The notes below the pieces were generated by a model. That model did not search any database. It was not told the origin of the DNA and saw only the letters and a list, made by a program, of their open reading frames with translations. The translations under genes and the position numbers were made by a program. Positions 12,123 through 20,389 of a stretch of 64,000 nt of DNA are shown one piece after another; the stretch's first letter is position 1; each line of letters starts with the position of its first letter. Source of the DNA: Arthrobacter sp. AZCC_0090. Its GTDB lineage: Bacteria > Actinomycetota > Actinomycetes > Actinomycetales > Micrococcaceae. The stretch spans positions 186,001-250,000 of the forward strand of contig NZ_JACHEE010000006.1 in the NCBI RefSeq assembly GCF_014207375.1, given 5' to 3'.

Positions 12123-12163
12123 CGAAGGGCGCCTGCTACCCATCGGAAAGCAGGCGCCCTTCG
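12123..12163. terminator. Long perfect hairpin between convergent pyk and pdtaR
   Basis: A perfect 15-bp inverted repeat (12123-12137 and 12149-12163) with an 11-base loop, between the pyk terminator and the stop of the minus-strand regulator. No T-run follows on either strand, so it would work as a transcript-stabilising or weak terminator hairpin for the minus-strand gene. Confidence 0.6.
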
Positions 12164-12173
12164 TGGCGGAGTG

Positions 12174-12779
12174 CTAGTTGACCTGGTTGATGATGGTCTC
12201 GGCGACCTCACGCATGCTGAGGCGGCGGTCCATGGAGGTCTTCTGGATCCACCGGAACGCTTCCGGCTCCGTAAGGCCCATCTTGGTGATCAGGAGGCTC
12301 TTGGCGCGCTCTACGAGCTTGCGCGTGGCGAACTGCTCCTGGAGATCGGACACCTCGTTCTCGAGGGCCTTGATCTCCTCGTGGCGGGACAAAGCGATCT
12401 CGATGGCGGGGATCAGATCCGCCGGAGTGAAGGGCTTGACGACATAGGCCATGGCCCCGGCGTCGCGGGCGCGCTCCACGAGTTCCTTCTGGCTGAACGC
12501 CGTCAGGAGGACCACGGGGGCGATCCTGGCCTTGACAATCTTTTCCGCGGCGGAAATGCCGTCCATGACTGGCATCTTGACGTCCATGAGGACCAGATCC
12601 GGCTTCAACTCCTCGGCCAGCTGGACTGCTTTCTCACCATTGTCGGCCTCGCCGACGACGTCGTAACCTTCGCCCTTCAGGATCTCGATGATGTCCAGGC
12701 GGATGAGGGTCTCATCCTCTGCGACGACTACACGGCGGGCCGGCTGGGATGCGGGCTTGGACTCCGTCTGTTCTGACAC
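12174..12779 (-). CDS. pdtaR: ANTAR-domain response regulator (PdtaR-like)
   Basis: Two-domain regulator. Residues ~15-130 form a receiver domain with the acidic pocket AEDE, the phosphoacceptor Asp in LVLMDVKMPVMDG, the conserved Thr of LLTAF, and Lys of VKPF. Residues ~140-200 are an ANTAR RNA-binding domain (RKLVERAKSLL then TEPEAFRWIQKTSMDRR and VAETII). Proteins of this build in Actinobacteria (Rv1626/PdtaR) act as phosphorylation-controlled antiterminators partnered with a PdtaS histidine kinase; no kinase is next to it here, as is usual. GTG start at 12779 after GGAG. It is convergent with pyk. Confidence 0.93.
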   Translation of the reverse strand: MSEQTESKPASQPARRVVVAEDETLIRLDIIEILKGEGYDVVGEADNGEKAVQLAEELKPDLVLMDVKMPVMDGISAAEKIVKARIAPVVLLTAFSQKELVERARDAGAMAYVVKPFTPADLIPAIEIALSRHEEIKALENEVSDLQEQFATRKLVERAKSLLITKMGLTEPEAFRWIQKTSMDRRLSMREVAETIINQVN

Positions 12780-12974
12780 GGGATCTCCTTCAAGACGTAC
12801 GGCGGGTTCTCAACCATCTTAGTTGCACCCGGTCCTTGCGTATGATTTATTGCTCGGCCGAGCCGGTTCTGAAAAATAGCCTATCTGCATGTAGAGTAGT
12901 TTCGCGCACTGCAACAGGGAGCGTTGAGTTCTGCGAAGACCTCGACGTCGGTTAGTCTTGTTTCGGTGTTCCGC

Positions 12975-13056
12975 GCCCGAGTGGCGGAATTGGCAGACGC
13001 GCCGCACTCAAAATGCGGTATCGAAAGGTGTGTGGGTTCGAGTCCCACCTCGGGCA
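12975..13056 (+). tRNA. tRNA-Leu (anticodon CAA)
   Basis: Acceptor stem GCCCGAG pairs with CTCGGGC, followed by discriminator A. D-loop region GGCGGAATTGGCAGAC, anticodon stem CCGCA/TGCGG with loop CTCAAAA giving anticodon CAA (reads UUG), a short variable arm, and T-arm GTGGG-TTCGAGT-CCCAC. CCA is not encoded. The gene stands at the switch from conserved to accessory DNA. Confidence 0.95.
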
Positions 13057-13069
13057 CGTTTTCCCAGCT

Positions 13070-13092
13070 CAGAGGCCCTTTTTGGGCCTCTG
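13070..13092 (+). terminator. Terminator after tRNA-Leu
   Basis: Perfect 9-bp stem CAGAGGCCC/GGGCCTCTG with a five-T loop, 14 bases after the tRNA. The tail lacks a T-run. Confidence 0.6.
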
Positions 13093-13422
13093 GGTGCGGG
13101 GATTTGGTGTTTTTGTCTACCCGCCGGGGTTGTTTTACTTGCCTTCGGTTTTCTCCTTACGCTGTGGTGGATCTGGCTTGATCGGCGCTTGCTTGTCCAG
13201 GGCGCGCCGCAGTCCGGGCAACCTAATCTGAGCCAAATGGGTGCCGGAGTCTTCCGGGACCTTCTGGGCTTGTGAATCGTGCTTGCTGATCCGGTAATCT
13301 TCATGGCGGTTGCGTTGTCTGATTGCGCCCCTGCATAGAGATTTTCGAGAGATGCGAGCGTACTCTCGGCATCAACTTTCGTGTCAAAGTGGAAGCGCAG
13401 AAGACCGCTGGCCCATTGCGCC
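13093..13422. other. Gap with no supported gene
   Basis: An open minus-strand frame crosses this stretch, but it also runs antisense through the tRNA (giving the familiar false peptide GGTRTHTPF), so I do not accept it as a whole. Part of it (LLRFHFDTKVDAESTL) has plausible composition and could be a decayed or very short gene; I see no start or motif to support it. Confidence 0.4.
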
Positions 13423-14258
13423 CTATCTCCAGGGCCTCTTGGGGCGCGGCCGCATTCGTCGATTCCGCTCGTTGTGGGCTCCAACCGCAATCATGAATCC
13501 CACAATTGCCAGGCCGATTATGAACGGGTAGATCATGGCGCGCTCAAACAGCCCACGGATCTGTATGGATTCACTAGTCGTCAACATGGCGATTCCGCCT
13601 GCGCCTGCAATCACGGTGAACAGAATGAATGCGATTACCCAGTACGTGCGCTTGAACCACAAGACTCCCATTGAAGCGAGCCAGAGGCACATGCCGAACC
13701 CACGGACGACGACAACGTTGCGGTGCAGGTCAGGGATGAAGTCTTCCGGAATTAGGCCAATAGTCGCCAAAGCCAAGCCCGTCGCAGCGAGAAGCGACCT
13801 GCTGATGATCGACATGGTCCGCGCAAAGCCGCCCGGTTTCACTGGAACTGGGTTCCACGGAACTTTGACCGGCCACTTCTTGTATTCGTCGAACAGATCG
13901 CCCGGATGAGCCGCAACCCACAGAACGGCTGACGTAATCAGACACGAAGTAACAAACAAGCCTATGCCTATGGAGACAAGGGCGAGATTCATGGCTACGA
14001 ACGCGTGTGAGCATGTGTCCTGCACTGGCGGACCGGCAGAGCATGGCGTCACCATACCCAGGTCGCTAACGTAGTTTGTGACATAGCTGGGGGGTGAGGG
14101 CCAGTCCAGTCGAAGTGCGCTGCCCACTCGAAGATAAAGAATACGAGTGTAGCCTTGGCGGCCCATGAACCGACCAGGTGCCGCCTATCCGTGGTAGTGG
14201 GGCGACCCCCCTCCGACCAGCCGTCGAGCAAGCCGATTGCGCTTTTGAACCTACCCAT
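13423..14258 (-). pseudogene. DUF998-type membrane protein, frameshifted
   Basis: Multi-pass membrane protein of the DUF998 type, function unknown. The downstream frame (13423 to about 14100) has SPPSYVTNYVSDLGM followed by about five hydrophobic helices and a basic C terminus. The N-terminal part, with the first helix (AAKATLVFFIFEWAAHFDW), is in another frame starting at an ATG at 14258. The two frames meet at a 5-bp tandem repeat (plus strand CCAGTCCAGT, 14101-14110). Removing one copy fuses FDW to PSPPSYV and restores a continuous protein. So this is either a slippage-inactivated gene, a phase-variable gene, or a sequencing error. Confidence 0.65.
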
Positions 14259-14432
14259 GGCAAAGATTAATGCGCTACATCGAATCGAATTACTAGAGGG
14301 TCAGCTACGCGGGATGCGAACGTTGGATTACTCAGGGCGAATGAGTACTACTTGCTTTTCGAATCTAGCCACGTCAGCGGGACAGAACAACTTGCTCACG
14401 CATGGAAGTTGATCGCCTTTCTTGGCACATCC

Positions 14433-14804
14433 TTAATTTCCGTCTTCTAGCTTCAATCGATCCGCCACGCTCTGTGGCCCAGTATGAAGGCCGCACGCGG
14501 GGTGCTGAGTACGGGCGGACAAGATCATCAAGGCCGGGCGTGTGGCCGACGGCGAACAGGCTACTTCTGGAACCACTTGCGCTTGACCTTTGGCTTTGCT
14601 GGCTTTCAGCCCAATCTCAGCGCTACACACGTTGACCAGCGCCGTTTCGCGCTTACGGTACTCCGACTTCGAGGATGCCGCCGCCAGTTGATCAACCGTG
14701 CCATACCCGCTCGCCCACAGGGCAACGGCGCACAGCCAGCCCGGGTCAACACGCTGCGGACGGCCTTCAGGCAGTATGCGCTCTGTTCCAGCGTTCCCCG
14801 TCAT
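14433..14804 (-). CDS. Hypothetical protein, doubtful
   Basis: A 123-residue frame whose middle (SKSEYRKRETALVNVCSAEIGLKASKAKGQ) has ordinary charged composition, unlike the Arg/Pro-rich shadow frames around it. No recognised domain, no clear Shine-Dalgarno. It lies in a decayed stretch (14259-15174) and could be a remnant. Confidence 0.3.
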   Translation of the reverse strand: MTGNAGTERILPEGRPQRVDPGWLCAVALWASGYGTVDQLAAASSKSEYRKRETALVNVCSAEIGLKASKAKGQAQVVPEVACSPSATRPALMILSARTQHPACGLHTGPQSVADRLKLEDGN

Positions 14805-14859
14805 GCCTCAGCCCCCATGGCCGCCAGCCTACCGCGCGTCAGACCCGTCAGTGTTCCGG

Positions 14860-15057
14860 TCATCCACGTTTCGAGGTAGCGCACGACGGTCGGTGCGACC
14901 CATAGCCGGCTGTCATCGACGTCGTTCCGTAGACCTCATTGTTCCCGCTGAGCGAGACGGCGAACTGGACTCCGTTGCCGGCGTCGGCGAAGACGGGCGC
15001 ATGCCGGCCACCATCTGGGGACTTCAGCAAGGTGATGCTGGCGCGAAGTGAATCCAT
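14860..15057 (-). CDS. Small protein faintly like an EF-Tu C-terminal-type domain
   Basis: A 65-residue frame beginning MDSLRASITLLKSPDGGRHAPVF. The pattern of a short strand, then GGR, then P-V-F recalls the start of the C-terminal beta-barrel domain of EF-Tu-like proteins, also found in small actinobacterial proteins of unknown role. The C-terminal part does not fit, so it may be truncated or frameshifted. Confidence 0.3.
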   Translation of the reverse strand: MDSLRASITLLKSPDGGRHAPVFADAGNGVQFAVSLSGNNEVYGTTSMTAGYGSHRPSCATSKRG

Positions 15058-15174
15058 ACCTTGAATTATCCCTTTCGGACCTGTCCTGCCCGGCTCGACG
15101 GCGTGCTATCGGCCGAATGTGAGGATGACGAGGTATTTGCATCTTTGCCCTCAGCCAAACACCGAGACGTGTTG

Positions 15175-16071
15175 TCAGTCAAAGCGGCCCCGGCCAAGTG
15201 CCGGGACATTAATAGGGATGTAATCCCGATAGTCCTTCACTTTCATGTCCTCAATGTATCGAAACGCAATGGGTCCTTGCTCGATGCCGACGCTCCGAAG
15301 CGGCTTTTTCATTGTCTTCCAATGGTCGCGGATCGCATCCGTTCGCTGTTTATGGAGCTTGGAACCGTAGTTCATTTCCGTGATGACGACGAGGCGAACT
15401 CGTTTTGGTTTCAGGCGTGGTCCATCGATCCACAGTCTGAATTGCTCGATGTCTTCGCACCAGTCCGCAGATCCTTTTCGCGCCTTCGTGACCAACGCGT
15501 TAAGGGCGTCGACGAGATTCTTCGACAAGTAGTCGTGCAGCGCGGGGCGCTCAAATTTCCCGGCAACCCTAGCAGCCAGATCAATTTCGTCGTCTTCGCA
15601 GGCGAAGCCCTCGATGGGAGCGGTCCCTACGAGGGAGCCTTTGCTGAGCGGCACCATGACCCGTAGGTCGACCGCCCAGTGCGCTCCCGTGACGGGCGGC
15701 TTGGTCAGGTAGACATATTCGACCAGTTCGCTGTCGCGGGCCTGTTGGATCTTTTGGGCGTCGAAGACCGCCCCCAAGTCCCTCACAGGACATACATGGA
15801 CAAAGGGATGGCGCCTGCCTGGCCCGGCTGCGGCAATGTCGCAGGTTTGTGAGACTACAGCGAAGTAGCCCGTGTCACCGATCTCGGCAGAAGCTGCCAA
15901 GAGCCCCTCGCCAATTTCGGTGAAATCGTCGCCGGTGACCGGGTCGACTCCACCAGCCGTCCCCAACCATATGACAAGGTCACCGCTTATCAGGTGACCT
16001 TGCCGCCAAGCGTCCAATGCGACGGCGGTTTCCTCCGGCCAGGTCTCGGGAAGCAGGTCATCGACGGTCAA
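15175..16071 (-). CDS. Third gene of the TIGR04255/Xre operon, unknown function (SQTCDI protein)
   Basis: A 298-residue soluble protein I cannot assign. Visible: an N-terminal segment, a conserved-looking strand GYFAVVSQTCDIAA (residues ~68-82), a basic-rich middle (ALVTKARKGSADW) and a region of alternating charge (GPRLKPKRVRLVVITEMNYGSKLHKQR). No signal peptide or membrane helix. The start is TTG at 16071, supported by GAGGTGG seven bases before it and by a four-base overlap (TTGA) with the stop of the preceding gene. Its position behind a Xre/ParS-type protein resembles toxin/antitoxin order, but no toxin fold is recognised; that role is speculation. Confidence 0.75.
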   Translation of the reverse strand: MTVDDLLPETWPEETAVALDAWRQGHLISGDLVIWLGTAGGVDPVTGDDFTEIGEGLLAASAEIGDTGYFAVVSQTCDIAAAGPGRRHPFVHVCPVRDLGAVFDAQKIQQARDSELVEYVYLTKPPVTGAHWAVDLRVMVPLSKGSLVGTAPIEGFACEDDEIDLAARVAGKFERPALHDYLSKNLVDALNALVTKARKGSADWCEDIEQFRLWIDGPRLKPKRVRLVVITEMNYGSKLHKQRTDAIRDHWKTMKKPLRSVGIEQGPIAFRYIEDMKVKDYRDYIPINVPALGRGRFD

Positions 16072-16805
16072 CGGCGTCCACCTCGCTGGACCACGGTGAC
16101 TTTAGGTTTGCCGGTTTTGACGATGGGCACGTCCACGTCCGGGCTGACGCCCAGGCGGCGAGAGGTTCCAATCGCCCGTTTGGCCGGTTTTGGCATGGCG
16201 ACTGCGAGGTCAACGAGATCATCGAACCGGCCCTCCTGGAGCGCGGCCTCACGCTCCGGCAAGGCATGCAGCCAGACGGCGAGCGGACGGTCGATTTCCT
16301 CACGCAGATCCACCATGGTGTCGGCGAGGTGCCACAGGGCGCCAACGCTTGCCGGACGCGGTCGGGGAGTGTTCGGCTTCTTCCACGAGTAGTAGGTCCT
16401 GCGCTTGATCCCTGTCGCGGCAAGCAGGTCTTTCTGAGTGATGCCAAGCTCGATCTGCAGGCGGTCGAACACCGCCAGAGGCTCCGCCGTTTCCGGATCG
16501 ACGAAGGAGGCATCGTCCTCGACAGACGCAGACCGACCAATGGTGACCACGTGGATCGGTCCCGGAATGTAGATGTTGGAGATCCACGTGCGGGCGTCAC
16601 CGCCGGTCACGACGCGAACGGTCTCGTGATCGTGGATCGGATTGAACGTCTCGTCGAACCGCTGTACGGCTTCGCGCAGTGCGGGAACGACCGGGGCCAG
16701 GGCGAACGGAGTCAGGTCGATGTCGTCCGCGGGCGTCCGTCCCAGAAACCCCTTGTTGAATGTCATGGCCGTCCCGGAGCCCGGGGTCAGCGCGATTGCT
16801 GACAT
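16068..16805 (-). CDS. Xre/ParS (MbcA-like) DNA-binding protein
   Basis: 245 residues. The N-terminal ~100 residues are not recognised (contains DDIDLTPFALAPVVPALREA). Residues ~115-200 look like an Xre/MbcA/ParS antitoxin unit: a helix-turn-helix LGITQKDLLAATGIKRRTYYSW, then a C-terminal toxin-binding-like part with LREEIDRPLAVWLHALP and EGRFDDLVDLAV. The antitoxin assignment comes from this arrangement, not from a search. The ATG at 16805 overlaps the upstream stop (ATGA) and follows GGAGAAGGGAAGAG; a longer frame reaches 16856 but would overlap the upstream gene by 52 bases. Likely autoregulates the operon. Confidence 0.8.
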   Translation of the reverse strand: MSAIALTPGSGTAMTFNKGFLGRTPADDIDLTPFALAPVVPALREAVQRFDETFNPIHDHETVRVVTGGDARTWISNIYIPGPIHVVTIGRSASVEDDASFVDPETAEPLAVFDRLQIELGITQKDLLAATGIKRRTYYSWKKPNTPRPRPASVGALWHLADTMVDLREEIDRPLAVWLHALPEREAALQEGRFDDLVDLAVAMPKPAKRAIGTSRRLGVSPDVDVPIVKTGKPKVTVVQRGGRR

Positions 16806-17644
16806 CAGCTCTTCCCTTCTCCTTGAAGCGCTTTCAAATAATCCTCCGAAACACACGCCTGGAACAGGCTCAACGCCGTCCGGTTCAGTTTCTCCGTCGT
16901 ATCCAGTACTTCGTCGATCTTGAACAACTCGCTCGCGTTGGCAAAAACGTCAAGGTCCAGCAAATAGTTGACGCTCATTGAGGCCGGATCCGGAATGGGG
17001 CCGTGTCGCAGTACCGCCCCGTGGCGGCCATCAAGGGCGACCTCCACCTGCTGCTGGGCGCCAGTAACCAATCCTCCGAAGACAGGATTGCAAAGCGGGC
17101 CAAGCAGGGACGCCTCGATTTTTCCTTCCCAATCTTGCGTCCTCCGGCATGAGGGATCGACAAAGCGGTCCACATAACGGAGCCCGATTCGTTGCACCAG
17201 CGACGGGAACAGATCGGTTGCTATCGCCCCCAGAAGCAGCTCGAGCGGGCGGCGCATGCTGACGCTCCAACGCTCGTAATCAGCAACTTGCCAGACCACG
17301 CTGCCCGGAAAAACGGTCGCACTGTGTTGACCGTTCGCCGAGGCGATCTGCCAGCCCTTTGTTTCCTCCCCCGACCAGGCAGCGCCTCCCGCATTCAGGT
17401 TGATTTCCATCGTGTTCTGCGCGGCCGGCTGAATGCTCGTGAAATCGACCTCCAATGACTTGGAGAGGGCGTCTCGGACGCGCTCAGCGGTCTCAACAGG
17501 CACGCTGCCGCCTTCCGCCGTGAACCTGACCTCGCAGATTGCGACCTCCAAGGGGGCGTTCGCAAGCAGTGTCTTGTCAGCCGAGGGGAGACCCCCTAGG
17601 GGTGCGTCGCTGACGGCGAGGGGTGCGGAAGTATCAGACATCAT
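16805..17644 (-). CDS. TIGR04255 family protein
   Basis: 279 residues. The family pattern is visible: an N-terminal LANAPLEVAICEVRF, a central SVVWQVADYERWSVSM, the strand LVQRIGLRYVDRFVDP and a C-terminal VNYLLDLDVF. The biochemical role of TIGR04255 proteins is not known to me. It is the first gene of a three-gene minus-strand operon, with a four-base overlap to the next gene. The start is one of two adjacent ATGs (17644/17641) after GAGG. A 9-bp direct repeat just upstream is a likely control site. Confidence 0.82.
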   Translation of the reverse strand: MMSDTSAPLAVSDAPLGGLPSADKTLLANAPLEVAICEVRFTAEGGSVPVETAERVRDALSKSLEVDFTSIQPAAQNTMEINLNAGGAAWSGEETKGWQIASANGQHSATVFPGSVVWQVADYERWSVSMRRPLELLLGAIATDLFPSLVQRIGLRYVDRFVDPSCRRTQDWEGKIEASLLGPLCNPVFGGLVTGAQQQVEVALDGRHGAVLRHGPIPDPASMSVNYLLDLDVFANASELFKIDEVLDTTEKLNRTALSLFQACVSEDYLKALQGEGKS

Positions 17645-17657
17645 GCCTCATCATGAC

Positions 17658-17677
17658 ATGCACTTTAGATGCACTTT
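17658..17677. promoter_or_regulatory. Direct repeat before the TIGR04255 operon
   Basis: ATGCACTTT occurs twice (17658-17666, 17669-17677), with an 11-base period so both lie on one face of the helix, 14 bases before the operon start. Probable binding site for the operon's own Xre-type protein (inference). Confidence 0.5.
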
Positions 17678-18252
17678 CTGACATTTGCCATAGATGACTG
17701 TGATTTACAGCACTATTAGGCCCCGGATCGTGACGGGAGGAAGTCGTAAGCACCTTGCTGGTCACGCTCCTCGGGGTCGGACACGTGAGTCGTGCCGGTA
17801 GGAATGGCAACAGCCGCCCGCCCATCGGTTTGCCCGGCGCATATGCAGCCGCCGGGGGACAATACTCATCCGCGCACGCCAAGACGCCAAGACGCTGTCG
17901 CCGCCGGAGGAAAGAGACGCCGCGCGCGAAGTGTCCGGCAGTGGAGATTCCCCGGGGCAGTGGGTTTTGATACTTCATGCCAAATGTGTAAACGGACGGG
18001 GAAGTTCCTTCCGCGTGCAGGAGGGTGAGAATTGTGGTGCCGCTTGGCGACGTCGACGCACACTGGTGCGGGGTGAGCCCGCAGAGGTGTATGACGCGGG
18101 GTTCGGGGGTGTGCCGGATTGTTGCGGTAAAGCACGTGGGTTTGTGTCTTGATCAGAGGATCCTCCAAGCGGCGTCAATATATCGATACTCGCTTCAAAG
18201 GATTGGTGATTCTGATGGACGTGATGTTCGAGCGCGTTGCCGGGCTGGACCA
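17678..18252. other. Intergenic stretch without a gene
   Basis: No frame here has family motifs or a convincing ribosome-binding site. It separates the TIGR04255 operon from duplicated oxidoreductase DNA and may be a rearrangement junction. Confidence 0.4.
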
Positions 18253-18342
18253 TCTCTGCCGGTTCACCTTGTGGGAGATGCGCTTTCGCCTCGTGGATTC
18301 GACGGCGCCACAGCTGAAGGTGCTCGAACGGGATCTGCGGTT
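18253..18342 (+). pseudogene. 3' remnant of an OYE/FAD oxidoreductase gene
   Basis: About 30 codons read SLPVHLVGDALSPRGFDGAT and on through AEGARTG, nearly the same as the last 30 residues of the gene at 34785-36833, and the DNA is clearly related. Nothing of the rest of the gene is present and the original stop is lost. It shows that an OYE-type gene once lay just upstream of this GMC gene. Confidence 0.75.
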
Positions 18343-18458
18343 CAGGCGAAAGCGAATGGCGTAACTTCGTCGAGCGGGGATGAAACGCCAGCCGTCGTGC
18401 TCTTCGAACACTGGCCCAAACTCGGAGCGGGGCGGGCGGGTAGCGGCCTGGGAGAGGC

Positions 18459-18476
18459 TTTCGAATTTTGTCGAAA
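18459..18476. promoter_or_regulatory. Palindromic operator before GMC oxidoreductase
   Basis: TTTCGAATTTTGTCGAAA, 132 bases before the GMC start. The exact reverse complement is at 32641-32658 and a close variant at 34469-34486. A second palindrome CGATCGTACGATCG lies at 18524-18537 and has counterparts at about the same distance in the other two places. Confidence 0.7.
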
Positions 18477-18607
18477 ACAGGGCCTGGGGTTCCTGTTGTC
18501 CGTCGAAGAGATCCAGGTCACACCGATCGTACGATCGAACAAGACCCAGACGGCAATCCTCGACGAATTGGCGAGGGTAATGACATCGACTTCTAGGAGC
18601 CCTGTAA

Positions 18608-20389
18608 ATGGCTGATTCATACGATTACATCGTTGTTGGTGCCGGCACGTCCGGTTGCATCGTGGCGTCGCGTCTGTCGGAGGACCCGAGGGTACGGGTT
18701 CTTTTGGTGGAGGCTGGCGGGTCGGATCGGAATCCGATCATCACGATGCCAGGCGCGCTGCCGTTCGTGTATCAGAACAAGCGGATCGGGTGGGGGTATC
18801 AGTCCGGGCCCGAGCCTTTCGCGCACGGCAAGACCGTTGACGAGAAAGCCGGTAAGGTACTCGGAGGTTCGTCCTCGATCAACGCGATGATCTTCAACCG
18901 GGGTAACCCGTTGGATTTCCAGGGCTGGGCCGCCGACGGGCTTGACCAGTGGGGCTATGCCAGCGTCCTTCCTTACTTCCGTAAGATGGAGTCCTTTTCC
19001 GAAGGTGCGAATGAGTGGCGCGGCGGTGAGGGACCTGTTCACGTGACGCGGGCACGGGCGGCCCACCAGTTCTATGATGCCTTTCTCCGCAGTGGTGAAC
19101 AGGCCGGTTTCTCGGTCAGCCCGGACCACAATGCCTATCGCCAGGAAGGGCTCCACGTCGCGCAGTCCTTCATCGACAGGGGTGTTCGCTGGAGCGCTCC
19201 GCGCGCCTACCTGAAACCGGCTGCTGGCAGGGAAAATCTGACCATCCTCCTGCGGCGCACGGTCAAGAGGATCGTCGTCGACTCAGGCGTTGCCCAGGGC
19301 ATCGAGATCCAGGAGGGGGACAGGACCCGGATCATCGCCTGCAACCGCGAAGTCATTGTCTGCGCCGGGGCCATGAACACCCCGAAACTGCTGATGCTTT
19401 CAGGGATCGGGCCGGTTGAAGAACTGCGCCGCCACAACATCGCGGTCGCGGCCGAGGCGGAAGGCGTTGGCCGGAACCTGCAGAACCACCCGGGGGTCGA
19501 TATCCAATTCGCCACAGCGCGCGAGGACTCCCTGACCAGCGAACTGGGCATGATCGGCCGCGCGAGGCTGGGTGCGGATTGGCTGCTGCGGCGAAAGGGC
19601 CTCGGAACGACCAACTTTTTCGAAACCGGGGCGTTCCTGAAGACCCGTGAGGATGTTGACTACGTCAACATGCAGTACGAGTTCCTCCCGCTCACCCGGC
19701 GCCTGCACCGGGGAAAAGTCGTGCCGATCCCCGGTTTCCAGTTCTGGATGGATCTGGCCCGGCCCAAGAGCCGCGGCACCGTAACCTTGCGCTCAGCCAA
19801 CCCCGCCGATCACCCGGTGACCATCTTCAACCACCTGGAGCACCGGCAGGATCTTCAGGACCTCGTCGACGGCGTGCGCCTGGCCTTGGACCTGGTCAAG
19901 CAACCGGCATGGCAGAAATTCAACCCGACCAACCTCAGCCTGGGCCAGGGAACACCAAGCAACACCGACCTTGAAGCATTCGTCCGAAAACACGTAGGCA
20001 CCTCCTACCATCCATCCGGCACCTGCAGCATGGGCGTCGACGGGGACGCTGTCGTGGATCAGGACGGGAAGGTCTACGCGGTGGGCAACCTCCGGGTCGC
20101 GGACGCGTCCATCATGCCCAAAATCATCACCGGAAACCTGAACGCCGCCGTGATGATGATGGCCGAAAAGATCGCCGACCACATCCGCGGAGTACCGGCA
20201 CTCCCACCCTCAAACGCAAAATACCACCAGGCATCGGGCAATCGAACCGAGGCCGCCGTCGACAAGCCACGCGGGTTCCGGCGGCTGCCAGGGCTGCAGG
20301 ACGGCCTAAACGAGTCGACAGGGAGTGCCCGGCATCAACACAACCTAGCGGAGAACGTGATGGATCCTACTAAAAGGGGCGCAGTCTGA
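18608..20389 (+). CDS. GMC family FAD oxidoreductase (choline dehydrogenase-like)
   Basis: 593 residues. The N-terminal FAD fold is YDYIVVGAGTSGCIVASRL with the following LLVEAGG; GMC signature 1 spans KVLGGSSSINAMIFNRG; signature 2 is VCAGAMNTPKLLMLSGIG; the catalytic C terminus has SYHPSGTCSMG (active-site His) and LRVADASIMP...GNLNAA (His/Asn pair with Asn). Such enzymes oxidise alcohols such as choline to aldehydes; the substrate here is unknown. The last ~60 residues are a non-conserved tail. The stop overlaps the ABC permease start by one base, so it is co-translated with the transporter. Two broken copies of parts of this gene lie at 23519-23687 and 32254-32512. Confidence 0.92.
   Translation: MADSYDYIVVGAGTSGCIVASRLSEDPRVRVLLVEAGGSDRNPIITMPGALPFVYQNKRIGWGYQSGPEPFAHGKTVDEKAGKVLGGSSSINAMIFNRGNPLDFQGWAADGLDQWGYASVLPYFRKMESFSEGANEWRGGEGPVHVTRARAAHQFYDAFLRSGEQAGFSVSPDHNAYRQEGLHVAQSFIDRGVRWSAPRAYLKPAAGRENLTILLRRTVKRIVVDSGVAQGIEIQEGDRTRIIACNREVIVCAGAMNTPKLLMLSGIGPVEELRRHNIAVAAEAEGVGRNLQNHPGVDIQFATAREDSLTSELGMIGRARLGADWLLRRKGLGTTNFFETGAFLKTREDVDYVNMQYEFLPLTRRLHRGKVVPIPGFQFWMDLARPKSRGTVTLRSANPADHPVTIFNHLEHRQDLQDLVDGVRLALDLVKQPAWQKFNPTNLSLGQGTPSNTDLEAFVRKHVGTSYHPSGTCSMGVDGDAVVDQDGKVYAVGNLRVADASIMPKIITGNLNAAVMMMAEKIADHIRGVPALPPSNAKYHQASGNRTEAAVDKPRGFRRLPGLQDGLNESTGSARHQHNLAENVMDPTKRGAV

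Noticed and set aside
8886..12143. A 1,085-residue open frame on the minus strand
   Set aside because: It lies antisense to gltD and pyk, which have complete motif sets; codon bias in GC-rich genes keeps such shadow frames open. No domain is visible in it.
13008..13490. A 160-residue minus-strand frame ending across the tRNA
   Set aside because: It runs through the tRNA-Leu and ends in the peptide typical of false genes over tRNAs.
15061..15666. A plus-strand frame of 201 residues
   Set aside because: Antisense to the third gene of the TIGR04255 operon, which has overlaps and a ribosome-binding site in its favour.
18025..18615. A 196-residue plus-strand frame before the GMC gene
   Set aside because: It is the OYE-gene remnant read through into the GMC promoter region; the palindromes and the homologous second copy show this part is control DNA.
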